The notes: a model not told the origin generated them from the sequence alone. A DNA stretch of 64,000 nucleotides from Kalmusia sp. IMI 367209 (GCA_027946365.1 JAPEUQ010000002.1:3596001-3660000); one strand, 5' to 3'. Positions 23,121 to 35,600 are shown, counted from the stretch's first letter. Numbers and translations are program-made.

Positions 23121-24323
23121 ATGCACAAGAGGGCCTTAACAACCCCCAGTATCAAAGACACCGTCTCTACCATCAACCCTAAAGCAAAGAGCAAAGAGAA
23201 AATCTCCAGCATCGACCTCAAGGCTGTGACATCCTCGGAAACCAAAGCGAAGATTACCCCACTCAACATCGAGGCCATCGTCAAGGTCGCGGAAAAATTC
23301 GTACACCAGTTCAACAAGCTTCCTGACGGGCCGTACGTCAAGCTCGCCAAGTGGGCCACGCGCATGGAGTTCCACAGGATGAACAGGAAGTGGATTGCGC
23401 AGAACGCGAATAAGTGCCGGACGTGCAATGCCGGTACGTTCAATCAAGCTTCGGTCAATATGCATAATGATTGGCAATCTACTAATTTGGACTGTGGCTA
23501 TGTAGACATCTTACGAGACGTGGAGAACAAAGAGACTGATGAAAGTTACAAAAGGCGCGTCAAGAAGACGCAGATCCGCGGCGCGATGATCCCCGTGGTG
23601 GAAAAGTTTGTCGGCTACGAGGAGCAGGGGCCGAGTAAGGTCAGCGAGTATCTCTTTCTGTGTCTGCGCGGGTGCATGAGAGGCTGTGGGTGGTGCTGTA
23701 CGTGTTCGTGCTGTTGCTGTTGCTGTAAGAAGAAATCCAAGGACAAACAGGAGAAGGCTGGGCAAGAAGGAAGTGAAATACGGGCTGCTGTTCATCAAGA
23801 ATGCGATCTGGGCGTCGATGAACCTGCTCGGCCTGCGGAGGTGAAGGTGGAGCGGCAGGGCACAGGCTTGAGTGGCAAGTCGGGGTATAGCACTGGCGCT
23901 GCGGGGAAGATCAAGAGTGCGAAGTTAGAATACGATATCAGCAAGTTCTCTCCTAGTAGCAGTTCATTTCCAAGTGAAGGTGCGGCGGTAAAGCGAAGAG
24001 GTCTCAGCACCAATGTCAAGGAGGGAGGGGTCACACATTACGAGGGAGGTGTTGCACCCTTACCACGCGCGTCGCCACAGGTGCATGCGGCTACTTCCCC
24101 CAGCATCCTGAATACAAACTTACATGCGAGCAAAGTATTTCCGACTGTCTCAGCGTCGGTAAACGATCTATATCGAGTAAGTGCGGGTAGCAACAGTTCG
24201 AGGGGCCTGGAGGGACCTATGTGGAAGGAAGCGACTCGCTATGGTGCGAAGCAGGCCAGTGGGGCTGTGCAGAAGCGGGTGGAACAGCAAATGGCGGGGA
24301 AGATTAATCAGAGGGGGCGATAG
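23121..24323 (+). CDS. Hypothetical cysteine-cluster protein
   Basis: I do not recognise this family. The ATG at 23121 (context GACC ATG C) opens MHKRALTTPSIKDTV. A 72-bp stretch at 23434-23505 has strong intron signals (GTACGT donor, CTACTAAT branch, TGTAG acceptor). It is a multiple of three without a stop, so spliced (376 aa) and unspliced (400 aa) products are both readable. The N-terminal 110 residues are rich in Lys and look helical. A hydrophobic, very Cys-rich patch follows (CLRGCMRGCGWCC, then a run of six Cys) and leads straight into a Lys-rich stretch. Such Cys clusters beside basic residues often mark palmitoylated or membrane-associated proteins, but that is inference. The C-terminal half is low-complexity Ser/Gly/Lys-rich. 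A real gene is likely because of the long frame and clean splice signals. Confidence 0.65.
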   Translation: MHKRALTTPSIKDTVSTINPKAKSKEKISSIDLKAVTSSETKAKITPLNIEAIVKVAEKFVHQFNKLPDGPYVKLAKWATRMEFHRMNRKWIAQNANKCRTCNAGTFNQASVNMHNDWQSTNLDCGYVDILRDVENKETDESYKRRVKKTQIRGAMIPVVEKFVGYEEQGPSKVSEYLFLCLRGCMRGCGWCCTCSCCCCCCKKKSKDKQEKAGQEGSEIRAAVHQECDLGVDEPARPAEVKVERQGTGLSGKSGYSTGAAGKIKSAKLEYDISKFSPSSSSFPSEGAAVKRRGLSTNVKEGGVTHYEGGVAPLPRASPQVHAATSPSILNTNLHASKVFPTVSASVNDLYRVSAGSNSSRGLEGPMWKEATRYGAKQASGAVQKRVEQQMAGKINQRGR

Positions 24324-24598
24324 TTGATGCATGGGCAGTTCTCGTTAATTGGTTCCTAGAGCAAGTGTGATTGAGCAGAGCGTATCTAGTTGGCATCTCG
24401 TAACGGCTATACCCACAGAATGCAAGGCTATAACGAAACAACATACACACAAACAACATTACGGTGGCAACACCTAATGCGTCCCCTCTTCTCCAAATTG
24501 CTTTTACTACCATTATGTATCATTTACAAACATCCTAACTCAGCTTGACCGTTCACTTTTCCATCGCATCTCCTTTGTGACATATCACACGAATTCCT

Positions 24599-25657
24599 CT
24601 ACACTTGATGCCCCCTCCTCAAATGACTCTGAAGCTTATCCATGCGATAGAAGCTCATTGTACAGTTCGCCCTTGGGCATACATATTCTCTTACGTTGTC
24701 ATGTACCCTTGCATGGCGATCACGGTCCACGCGTCGGTTGAATGTGCGACTACCACATTCAGGATGATGACAAAGGAATCGAGTTTGTGACGAGGAAGCA
24801 TTAGGAGAAGGCAGAGAGGGTTCTGGCCTAGAGTTGAGCAGCACCCCTGTCAAAGAAGCATCTGCGTGCTCCATGGGAGTGAGGCTGGTAAAAATTAATG
24901 TCATGCAGTATCCCAAGTGACACACAACGTGGACATACATGGGTTCAGTGCCGTAGAAGTCTATAGACGTGTTGTCGCTAAATGTATTATTGCTCCAATT
25001 GGAGTATACTCGCGACTCTAATCCAACCAAAAGATTCCCAGTGAAGAAAGAGTCAATACTTAAACGTAGGTCAGTATAATCCATGCCTTATTTTATATCA
25101 TATACACTCACTCAGGGTGGTTGATACCGCCGAGGGTTACCGGGGGATAACGTGGTATCGCCGCAGTGGTATTGGCTTCATCGAGCGGATACTGATGCTC
25201 TTGCGGAGGACCCTCATAAGCATAAGACAAATCAGGTATGACGAGTCGTGAATTGAGGTCACCAATATTAGGGTTTGGAAATGAAGCTGCGATGGGATAT
25301 GATACGAAGTCTGGGCCAACGTGCGGGGAGATGGCGTTCATTAAAGGCCTAGACGACGACAGGGACGCATTGTGAGGATACGGGCGAGAGATTCCATCGA
25401 CTTGCTCACGGAAGGCATCAAGGTTGCCAGCGGTCGGGTAGTATTGTCCTCCGAGCGTTGGCCCAGAGCTGAAAGACAAGTCCCAGAGATCATCGAGCAA
25501 AGGAAGCTGTGAACTGGCGTTGTGCGGCTGATCACTAAGGTGAGTCCAAAGGAAAAGTAAAGTAGGAGCATTGAGAGTTTACTCACTCGTGCCATGGAGT
25601 CAACTGCGGCCTTATCTTCAGACAAAGCGTGCAGCCTCTCGGCACGAGCGGCGGCAT
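24599..25657 (-). CDS. C2H2 zinc-finger protein, probable transcription factor
   Basis: Four exons: 25657-25587, 25534-25112, 25058-24939 and 24884-24599. The introns are 52, 53 and 54 bp and every phase matches, giving 299 residues. Two C2H2 fingers sit at the extreme C-terminus: C-x4-C...H-x4-H in CHHPECGSRTFNRRVDRDRH, then CPRANCTMSFYRMDKLQSHL ending RRGHQV. The first 230 residues are Ser/Pro/Asn/Tyr-rich without a recognisable domain, as in many fungal C2H2 activators. The start at 25657 lies in a tiny first exon (MPPLVPRGCTLC...). A tandem-repeat array begins about 80 bp upstream, so repeats occupy the promoter. DNA-binding function follows from the fingers; targets are unknown. Confidence 0.8.
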
Positions 25658-25744
25658 TTCGTTCTTAAGAATGCGAAAGATTTTTGGCATAGGTTCGTTG
25701 CAGTGGTTACGACGATGAAGGAGAACGTTCTACTTTATATCTCG

Positions 25745-26165
25745 TAGAAATTGAGCACGGACATGGGAAATTCCCAGGCGCAAGGCGGTGTTCTCAACGC
25801 CCCACTGCCGAGAACCAAGGGGCGCTGACAAGGAGTAACGTGTTCCTCCGCCTGCTACATGCCATCCACTCAACGTCTAGAAATCTATTAAGCGCAGAGG
25901 GAAAGCGATTTTCTCGACGCCCCACGACTTGGGGCGCTGCTGACAACGCGTAATTTGACCCTCCGCCTGCCACGTGTTGTTCACTTAACATCTAGAAAAG
26001 TGCTCAGCGCAGGAGCTGAGCCATCATAATAACGCCCCACCACTGAGGGCGCCCTTAACAACGCGTAAACTGTTACTGCGCCTGCCACGTTTTGTACACT
26101 TGGCGTCCAGATATTCGTCAAGCGCAAGAATGAGACAATTATCATAACGCCCCACGGCCAGAAAG
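25745..26165. repeat. Diverged tandem repeats of about 115-120 bp upstream of the C2H2 gene
   Basis: Three full units begin at 25797, 25917 and 26032. There is a degenerate partial unit before them and a fourth start at 26147, so spacings are 120, 115 and 115 bp. Shared blocks, in order, are ACGCCCCAC..., GGGCGC, ACAACGCGTAA, CCTGCCACGT, TCTAGAAA and AGCGCA. The first block forms a dyad: CGCCCC at 25798, 25918 and 26033 is followed 7-15 bases later by GGGGCG (or GGGCG). The units are too diverged for a recent duplication. They lie in the promoter of the minus-strand C2H2 gene and carry no supportable coding sequence. Confidence 0.8.
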
Positions 26166-27164
26166 GGTACCGAGCAGTTTATATTCGAGCTGAGTGGGGC
26201 AAAGCAAAACTTCCAGCCCCCAACGTTTCTTACCAGCTTTATTGGTTCATGTGACGTCTTGATCTGAAAGTCCACACAATGTTACCCTGCCTCGCATCAA
26301 GTTGGCAATCGCCCTTATTCCTCACGTGTGACCAACAATAATTCGGTGATATTATTGGATAGGAGGACATCGATTTATTTGTCCTATGGAGAATCTTCCA
26401 CTACACCTTGACTATTGGACCCGGCATCTTCGGTGTAAAAAAGCCACCCTCGCAACACGCTATAGTTTTGCAGAATTGCCGGATGCAGAAATGTTTGGTA
26501 AGCAAACAGCTTGCACTACCCAGGTAGTGCATATGGTCAGTTACAGGTTGCGTCTTGTCACTGCTAGCAAGGAGGGCAGCCTGCCTGCTTTGGCCCTGAC
26601 CGTGTGATGTTCTAAAAGCATAGATACAAAGTGTGGGGAGGGACATGTAGCGCAGCCCGTAAGGTCGCCACTTGACAAGCCACAAGTACCATCTCGATTG
26701 AGCGCTTAGCTTAGTAAAGTAAAGGCGATGAATCTAGACAGTTGTGATGTAGTAGGAGTGCAGAGCTAATATTATCATGAGGGCTTTGGCTCATAGCACT
26801 CAGGAGCATTATATCTTTTTGACTGCACGTTAATTTCCTAGAGAAAGACATCTAGAGAATACTGCTGCTATAGCTTAATCTTATAGAATGGTGGGAGAAA
26901 GCTGAGATGCTTAAACAATAGTCTGTTTGCGGCCCGAGGCTTTACTGAAGGCACAAGTGTGAACCGATACTAAAGGATGAAGTGCTGTAAATGTACGAGG
27001 AAGAAATGTACATAGCCTAATTTGTACATGTCCCGTATCTGATGCCAAAGGTGTATGCAAGAATGCCATGCGCCAACGTCAGCGCAGGCCAAAGAAGAAA
27101 CGAAAAAGCGCCTACGATCAACGATATCTAACAGTCAACATGCCCTTTCTATGTCTTTTGTCTT
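26166..27164. other. Intergenic between repeat array and GH5 gene
   Basis: About 1 kb, AT-richer than its surroundings, with no gene supported on either strand. Its right end should contain the 3' UTR of the exo-glucanase gene. Confidence 0.45.
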
Positions 27165-28431
27165 TTAGCACTTCGAAAGCCCGGCAGCCTCATCAGGATT
27201 CTGAGGAATAACGCCTGCCTCGACAGCCTGCCTGTAACCCCACCTGTAATCATCGCCTAACTGGACCTTCCAGCTCCAGAAAACCCAGCCAAGACCCTTC
27301 TCATAGGCTTGGACTTGGGCACCCCACCACTGCTTGTACCAGTCCTTGTTACCCTGGGGCTCCCAGTCTGGGTTGCTCTCCTGGTTGGAGTCTACAGCCA
27401 GACTCCACTCTCCCACGATGATCGGGCTGTTGTCATTGCCGCCAAAAGTATCGCTGCAGGACGTGGCAATGTAAGACGGCTTGCTCTGGTCGATGTTGGC
27501 CCACTTGAGGTAGCGGTGGTCGTCGAAGGCGACGTCGGTCTTGCCCTGAACAGCGGTCCGCGGATTTCCTGCACCCCAAGACTCGGCCATGAACTGGATG
27601 GTGAGTTTCTTATCGTCGGAGACACCGAGGCTTGCTTCGGTTTCGCGGATCTTGCCGTAGGCGGTCGCGTAGTATTCGGGGATGAGGCTATCGTGAGTCC
27701 TCTGGGGCTCGTTGAGGACTTCGATCATGCCGGTGGTGCGGTAGGCGTCGGTCTTGTGGATGCGCTCGGTCATGGTTTGGAGGAATTTGTAGGCCCGCTC
27801 GTATTGCGAGGTTTGATAGAAGCCAGCTTCTTCAGAGTACTAGTACAAGTTAGCCTGGACATACTCTGTTAATGAATTTAAAAAGACTTACCTGTCCGGT
27901 AAAAGGCTGATGGATCTCCTGAGAGTAGGGAGCGCCATGGAGATCCAAGATGACATAGATATCACGGGATGCGGCCCACCCTGCAAGCCTATCCATATAC
28001 TCCAGTCCACCTCGTGGGAAATGCTCGCTTGCATCTACAAGTTCCTCCACCATCCAGTAGCCCACAGGCACACGGACACTGTTGATTCCCCATTCCTTCA
28101 TCTTGTCCAAGTCCTCTTCGGTAATCCAAGTATCCCAATGTTTCTTGAACGCCGCATCACCGGCATCCTGGCCGAGCTTTAACATGCAGTCAAATTCAGA
28201 CTTCTGGTCACCACAGCCCATCTCGCCCCACGCTTGACCCATCATCCATGGTTCGACAATGAAGAGGGATCCGAGATTGACACCACGGATTTTGTCGGGG
28301 TTAAAACGTTTCATAGATCGGCCTTGACCGATAGAGAGACTTCGAGCCTCAGAGAAGAGAGCACGCTCTGTCGGAAGCCATGCGCTTACTGCGCTCGTGA
28401 GAGTCAAAAGCGAAAGTAGAGACCCCCTCAT
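27165..28431 (-). CDS. Secreted glucan 1,3-beta-glucosidase (exo-beta-1,3-glucanase, GH5)
   Basis: Extracellular or wall-associated enzyme that releases glucose from the non-reducing ends of beta-1,3-glucan. Two exons: 28431-27892 and 27839-27165, with a 52-bp intron (GTAAGT; GCTAAC branch; ACTAG), phase 0, giving 404 residues. The N-terminus MRGSLLSLLTLTSAVSAW is a classic signal peptide. GH5 marks are IRGVNLGSLFIVEPWM, SVRVPVGYW, the acid/base Glu224 in EVLNEPQ, and the nucleophile Glu324 in VGEWS. The length matches exo-1,3-glucanases of the EXG1/exgA group. The frame extends six bases upstream through a TTG, but the first ATG is at 28431. A second in-frame GH5 feature is the Trp-rich FWSWK near the C-terminus. 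Assignment to the exo-1,3 subgroup is by motif resemblance. Confidence 0.93.
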
Positions 28432-30279
28432 CTTCAATGTGAGGAAAAGAATTTAATGCAGAACAAAGGCAGTAGAATAAGTCGGGTATAGCGTTAGAAA
28501 GGAAGATAATCAATAAGAATGCGAACGTAAGTATACAAGCACAGCAAGGAAGGTAAGAAAGGAATGTATCAAATGAGTGTGGAAGAAGGAACGGATTCGA
28601 CGATGTGGATGTACCGGAAGCTTGCCCAGGAGAGAACCAGAAGTTCTTTATACAGAATTCATCTGACTGACTGCCTACTGGGGCTAAGTACCGGAGCATA
28701 ACGGCCTGTGAATACGGTAGAGAGACATCGACGCTAGGGCTGTTTCGTGAAGATTTTGGACGCCATGTTCCCATACTCTACCAATCAGGCCTGTGTGGCG
28801 TCATCAAGTACGCAGTTTCAGAAACTAGCGGACACTGTTTAGTGGTCACGACTGTGCTGTAAGGTACAGGCGTTCAGTCCTGCGGAGATTGACGGCCAGG
28901 GGCACATCGGGACAAGGGTGGGGCGAAGCTTAAGTTTTGGTAGGAGTGAGTGATCTGCTTGCTCGTTCAAGCTCATAATAGCTTCCGTGGACCGGCACGG
29001 AGAGTGAATAGACGAATTACGAGGGGGCCTCCAGAGTCCGTGGCTGATGTTTCAAAAGGCGGTAGTGAGCCGGGAGGTTAGTAAGCTCAGTGTGAAACGG
29101 ACTACTGACGGCTCGTAAACAGATGAACTATAGGGCACAACGTGAAGCGCTAATAAGGAAAAAAAAAGAGACCTTCCTGATACAGATTATGCTTTGATAT
29201 TGAGATTGAGCGGCGCTCGTGTAAGTACTTGATCGAGTCGGAGAGCGATGGTGCAGCGTCGTGAATTGCCCGTGCACGGTCCTTATGATTTGTCCGATGG
29301 ACGCCTGATGAAGGGCACTCGGCAATCTCAGCCCCATCCTCGATCAACCATTGTTATAATGATCTTTGTAAAGAGATTTGATGAAAGCTAATGTTTAGTA
29401 AGTGTCCTTGATGGTGCGTCGCTATTAGGGTCCTTGGGAGATGCAGTCACAGACTAGTCGAGATATTCCGTGGAAGATCGCAATTCCGGTATAGAGATAT
29501 CAAAGACGGACGGAAAGTAGTAAGCATCAGCAAATGCCGATGGGTTCGTATTCGTCTGTGGGCAGTGACGTGAGGTGTAAGAGGGAAACGGTCATATAGC
29601 GGCATTCGAGCTTCAAGAACTACTTAGTAAGCGTACCGCAAACACCTACATGCATTGATGCTTGGTGCGATGTTTGTTTACACAGCCTTTAGTCGATTCA
29701 AAAAATGTTCATCTATATGTTTAGGTCTCTCTGTCTGTAACGGAGGCATCGGCGGTGATGTCGATGACCGTCGCGCTCATGGACAACCTATTAGACCGTT
29801 ATTTCAAACGTCGCAATGTCTTTGGCAGACTTTGCTGACCCTATAAAGCGCAATCTATCTATCATACCTCTGAATCTTCGTCGCAAACTTTATACGCGTT
29901 GTCTAAACGGTCCCTGCACACCCGACTTCTAGTTCCGCGTCATAACGTCAACCCAGCATTCAATGTCGCAATCGGTGCCACCCCACAATCCACGCCCGCA
30001 CGTTGCGTCTCCGCACCAATGATTGAATCTCCACATGTTCATCCCTGATCTCTGGGCGCATTCCTGAGCGGCTCACACATCGAATATGGACGTCATGCCG
30101 CTCCTTTGGTACCGTTTAGACACAGCAGAGCGCTGTCACTGTAGGTCAACGTGCATGTAGGAACATGGAGATAACGGCCGGTTGGAAATCAGATTGTAGA
30201 AAAGAGCGTGTCCCTGCAGCATGCCTTCCCGAGGTTTCTCATAAGCTCTTGTCCACAGCTTCGGTTCGCCTTCCCCGAC
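28432..30279. other. Divergent intergenic region between GH5 and MFS genes
   Basis: About 1.85 kb between two head-to-head genes. Only short random frames are present. It should hold both promoters. I see no transposon, RNA gene or strong repeat. Confidence 0.5.
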
Positions 30280-32047
30280 ATGGCTTCACATACAGCCCAT
30301 GAGAAGGAAATTGAAGCTATTCAGCCTTCACCGCCTGTACCGTCGGAAACATCGTCGCAATTCGACGATACCTATGAAGCATACAAAAAGAATCAAAGCG
30401 CGGAGATAGACGCAAGAGAAGCAAAGAGAGTACTTCGCAAGATTGATTTTCGCATTGTGCCGATCTTGTTCTTCACCTATCTACTACAGTACCTTGACAA
30501 GAATGGCATCAACTACGCAAGCGCCTTTGGCTTGACGGAAGGGACAAATCTACACGATCAAGATTTCTCATGGCTTGGTATTGGGAAACAATTCCTTGCC
30601 CATCTTACTCACTGACGAGTCCCTAGGGTCGATTTTCTACTTCGGATATCTGGTCGGACAGTACCCATCCGGGTATCTCCTCCAGCGTCTACCCATAGCA
30701 AAATTCTTAGGCTTCGCAACATTGGGTGAGCAACGATTCCTGCTGCGAATCGCGCTATAGACTGATGGGGATGTAGGATGGGGCATCATCCTGATGACCA
30801 CTCCAGCATGCCACAACTTCGCCGGGATAGCTACAAACCGCTTCTTCCTCGGCCTGCTCGAGTCGACCGTAAACCCAGGCTTCGTCCTCATCATGAGCAT
30901 GTGGTACACGAGCGCAGAACAACCGCTTCGCCTCGAAACCTACTACTGCACCAACGGCATCGCGACCATGTTTGGCGGCCTGATCGGATACGCCGTGGGT
31001 CACATCAAGTCGGGCCTGCCTAGGTGGATGTATGTATTCTTGATCTTTGGGTCTTTCAGCATCGTGATGGGAATCGTTACGCTATTATTCCTCCCTGATT
31101 TACCAACAACTGCTGGATTTCTGACCGAACCCGAGCGCATCGTGGCCGTCGAGCGCGTCGCGGCGAACCGCCAGGGCGTCAAGAACAGACACTTCAAGAA
31201 ATACCAAGCGTGGCAGACGCTCTACGACCCGAAAACCTGGATTCTGTTCGTCATGGCGACAGGCGCGCAGATACCAAACTCGGCTCTTACAAGCGTAAGC
31301 TCCTCGCTTCCTATTTCGCGGCAGTCACTTCCGCTAGACACACGAACGTTACTGACTATCCCCCAAGTTTAGCTCTCTGATCATAAAGTCCTTCGGTGTG
31401 GATACCCTCGGCACGCAATACCTGCAGATCCCGGGCGGCGCCGTGCAGTTCTTGTCCTTGATCACGGGGGGCTTCATCTGTACGCGGTTCCCCAATTCTC
31501 GCTGCATCACCATGATCGTCGCGAACACCATCTGCATTGTCGGCGCCGCCATGCTCGTCGCGCTCCCGTCGTCGAATAAATGGGGTCGCCTGGTGGGCCT
31601 CTGGCTGTGCTATTTTCAGGGCCTGGGGTTCAGCATGAGCTTGACAATCGTGAGCTCCAATGTGGCGGGCTACACGAAGAAGCAGTTGACGGGCGCGGCG
31701 CTGTTTACAGGCTATTGTGTGGGGAATATTATTGGGCCGCAGACGTTCAAGGACAGTGAGAAGCCGGGGTATCGGAGTGCGTACATTGCGTGAGTAAAGA
31801 TTCTCTCGGACGTACGAGATGTACTTCTGAGACGTGCTGACACGGTTCTAGGATGCTGATCGGGTATACTATCAAGCTGCTTGCGGTTCTGGTCTTGTAC
31901 GCGTACATGTGGAGTGTCAACAAGAAGAGGGATAGGGAGTCGGCGAGTGGAATTCATTTGACCGACGAAGAAGAGAAAGCTGCGGTCGAGGCAGGGATGT
32001 TGGATGTCACTGAGCTGGACAACAAGGGCTTCCGGTACATCCTATAG
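30280..32047 (+). CDS. MFS transporter, allantoate permease (Dal5/ACS) family
   Basis: Plasma-membrane secondary transporter of the anion:cation symporter group of the major facilitator superfamily, whose members carry organic anions such as allantoate, vitamins or related acids. Five exons: 30280-30577, 30627-30725, 30777-31294, 31368-31789 and 31852-32047. The introns are 49, 51, 73 and 62 bp, all phase-consistent, giving 510 residues. Family marks include LRKIDFRIVPILFFTYLLQYLDK in the first membrane segment, then GYLVGQYPSGYLLQRLP, then NRFFLGLLESTVNPGF. Twelve hydrophobic segments can be followed. The N-terminal tail of about 50 residues is acidic and cytosolic. Substrate cannot be read from sequence. 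Confidence 0.9.
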
Positions 32048-32638
32048 CGGAGAGATAGAGAAGGCGAGGAAGCAATATTCCATCATCCTCGTAAAATCAT
32101 AAGCCTCGCGTCGGTGTGGAAAGACATGATCGCAACATTTTTACATTATCAGCAATAGAGCCCGAAGACAGTGGCTGATTTGTCCAGGTAATAACACATT
32201 TCCCTCCCAGAACCTCCAAACAGAATTACACCAAGTCCCCCGAAAACCCCTTCCGAGCATTTCCGACCCCTGCCGACCCCCCTTGACCAGAACAAATAAG
32301 GGTATCGAAGCTCAACTGAACGCCAGTTGGCTGATGTGATGAAGAAAATAAATATTACAGATTTGCACACCATTCGATGTGGCGGATATCTTTGCGCACG
32401 AGCGCTCGTACTTCTACGCCTGAAGACCTGATTAGAACATAGTGAACGACAGCCAAAAAAAATAAAAATAAGAAGGGCTTTCCAGTAACTGGAAAGAACA
32501 AGTCCACGGTTGGACGTTTCAAGGCTCGAGAGAGCAAAAGACAGGGCAAGGAAAACTTTTTGAGGTAAAGAGCGCAAAGCCAGAGCAAAGTCGTGGGCAA
32601 TAGCACGTGGGTCACGTATAGATGGTACTCGGATCCGT
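32048..32638. other. Convergent 3' intergenic spacer
   Basis: 591 bp between the ends of the MFS gene and ApsA/NUM1. It should contain both 3' UTRs and terminators. No gene was seen. Confidence 0.5.
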
Positions 32639-35600
32639 CTAGAAGCCGCGGAAAGGATCGTTGGACTCGGCCATGAAATCTTCGTACAGCCCTCCCGCTC
32701 GGTTGGACTCGTTGGTGCTGCTCCACTGGCTGCCGCGCCGTCTTCCTATGCCGGGTGCGGGCGCGGCTCGATGCGAATGGTCTTTGCCCAGACTATCGTC
32801 GATGAACGCCTCCATTCGGACAGTGCCCATGGTGTCGAAGAAGTGTTGACGCGTCGAATTGCTTGCCTCCGAGGTGCGTGTGCTCGCGACGACACTGTGA
32901 GGGTTGTAGACGGAAGAAGGCACAGACGGGGGCTGTCTGCTGCTGTACATATCCGAGGAACCCGACGAGTATGAGGAGGGCACGTGTTGGTGGGAGAAGG
33001 TCCTGTATGGCTGAGTTGGACGAGGTGCAAGGGGTCCTGTCGAGCTCCTCTTCCGGCTGTGAACAGGACCGCGAGGAATGGTAGGTGGATCTGCAGAGTC
33101 CGCCAAAGGTTGCTCCGGCCGGAACGTGTTCAATTCAGGCATCGGCTCCATGGATGACTGATACCGCTGTACCACGGGGTTGGCCTTGCCCTTTGCAAGG
33201 CGGACCGAGTCGCGTACGTGCGAGCGGCGTAGTGTAGCTCCAGTAGATCGATACTCTGGTTCTTCCTCGGGAGGCGGCGCAAGTGGCGCGGGTCCAAGAT
33301 CTGGAATTGGTGAGCTAGAGTGGGCTAGGAAAGAGAGGGCTGTAAGCCAGAGGTAGTGACGCTCTCGAGACGAAGTTGTGAATTTGAGGGCGCGTGCTGG
33401 AGTAAGAATGAGGATTGATCGGTTGAAAAGAGCTTGCGTGCCTGCGTTCCGTGGGATGGGTGTGTTGTCAACAACATCGAGGACAGACTGGATTGTAACT
33501 GGTGGTGACGTTAGTAAATGTAGCATCGATACAGATTATAAAGTAGCTTACGTTTGCGGCCGCTTTTGCCTAGCAACGCAGGACCGGTCGTTGGCTGTTT
33601 GTTGCTCCACAGGACTGAACGCTCATATGGCGATATCCAAACCCATCGCTTGTGGCGTACACCGTTGATCGTGGTGACGGCCTCCTCCCCTGCACGAGCG
33701 ATCTCTGCAGGGGACTCCTGACCACCAAAAGCCTTCCTCTTCCGCACATACTTCCACATCCACTCTCCAACCATAGTAGCAGCAATCGCATCCACAACAC
33801 TAGCTTGGTAACCAACACTACTACCGACAGAGGCACTCCCAGTTTGGGCAGTCTGTGTGGTGGTTGTCGAAAGCTGATGACGATGACCATACCTATATCC
33901 AGCACTCGTATCGCTTGGTATCGGCGGCAACGAGGGACTCGGAGGTATGGTAGGAGTAGCCGGTAGAGGCGGCGACTTACTGCGTGGACGTCCGGATCTG
34001 GGCATGACTGCTGCTGATCGCACCTTTCGGAGACTGTCCTTCCGCTGGTGCTGCCGTGTGCCATAAGGCCGGCGACCCGCAAAAGCACCACTATTACGCG
34101 GCGTAGGACTCTGCGAGCCTTCGCTTTTACTGAGCGGAAGTCGACGAGAGCTTGAACGTGTAGGTACAGGGAATGGAGGCTTGGTCAAACCGTTCGTGTC
34201 AATGCTTCCAATACTAGGGCTGCGAGAGCGCATATGGGCGGTTGTTCCACTTTGAATCATAGCTGATCGTCGAATGCTGGGTTGGCGGCTGAGCGGAGGC
34301 TTTCCAACCTTGGCTGGTCTCTCTATGGAATTGCGCGCAGAGACACGAGCGTTGACAGAATCCTCTGACGGTCGAGCAGGCGATGGCGAAGGTTCCTTCT
34401 CTTCTGGAACAGGAGTAGGCGGGTTATTGAAGACCCTCCCGTTCTTCGCATTGCGCGAGGATAGCATTGGTGTGGAGAACTGCGGATGGTGCTGCTCCTC
34501 GTCACTTTGCTTTGCATCCAAGTCTTCTTCATCTGAGGATGGTCCGTCGAAACCAGCGAATAGACTACTTGTTCGGAACGGCCTGCTGATACTGCTGTCC
34601 TTGTTCCGAGCCAAGGGTCCATTGTCGTTGTTCCCTGGGTACCGATCCTCGATCTTGTCAGTGACCCTTTCGAGCAACGCTTTGAGGTCTTGCCGAGCGG
34701 AAGGAACAGCGGTGCTTTTCTCGATGGGAGCAGTGCGTTTCACATCATTCTTGTGGGCGTCTTTCGGGTTTGAACGCTCTTGTCCAGGTTCCGGCGTCCC
34801 AGGCTTGGATGTGATAGCTGAAGGCAATAGATGAGGAGGTAGCTTGTTGAAACGCCTGTCGATCATGATAGGCTCGGTCTGCATTCCGATTGTGCGCATG
34901 TTCGAACGCATATCGATCGTCGTCTGGGTCGCAGCACTCTTGGTACCTGGCGGCAAGATGGGCTCTTTAGGTGAGGAAGGTGTAGACGATGGGGCGTGGA
35001 TTGCAATGGAAGGAATGGTAATTGGTACTGGTGGAGGTGCGCGCGTTGGTGCTGCTGGTATCTGTGGCTTTTGCTCAGACGCCTCGACTGGCTCAGTCTG
35101 GGTTGCAATGGAGGCAACTTCGGGTCGGTAACTGGATGTCAAGGGAGCATCGTCGAAAGCTGATTCGACCTTTGGCGTAGCCGGAGGACTCAACGGTTGA
35201 TCGCTAGTTTGAGAAGATGCAGATGTCATCAACCGGGGCACTGATGGTACCTGGGAAGGCACTGCGGGGGAGCCAGATGCTGCCGACACCCGCTTCTTCC
35301 TCTGATTTGCCTCAATTTCTGCCCCTGATGAGGTCGCATCGAATAGCTTGAAGGTCAAGGATGATTCCGACGTTTCAGGTCGAACAGGAGACGGTGGCGG
35401 GGAAGGTTGAACTCCAGTGTCAACATATCGAGGTTTCGGCTCTGGTTCTGGTTCTGGCTCTGGCTCTTGCTCCGGTTCCACGTCGGGTGTTTCGATCGAC
35501 AGTGGCCTCGGAGGAGGGAAAACCAACGTTATTTCCTGGGGAGTGATGGCAGCCGAGGAACGCGCAAGTCCAAACATGGATTTGGCTGGCTCGATGTCTA

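Noticed and set aside
25794..26275. Two minus-strand frames over the tandem repeats with loosely similar peptides
   Set aside because: The similarity follows from the DNA repeat itself. The middle unit is interrupted by stops in that frame, so a repeat protein is not supported.
27309..27872. 187-codon plus-strand frame
   Set aside because: Shadow of the GH5 glucanase gene on the other strand.
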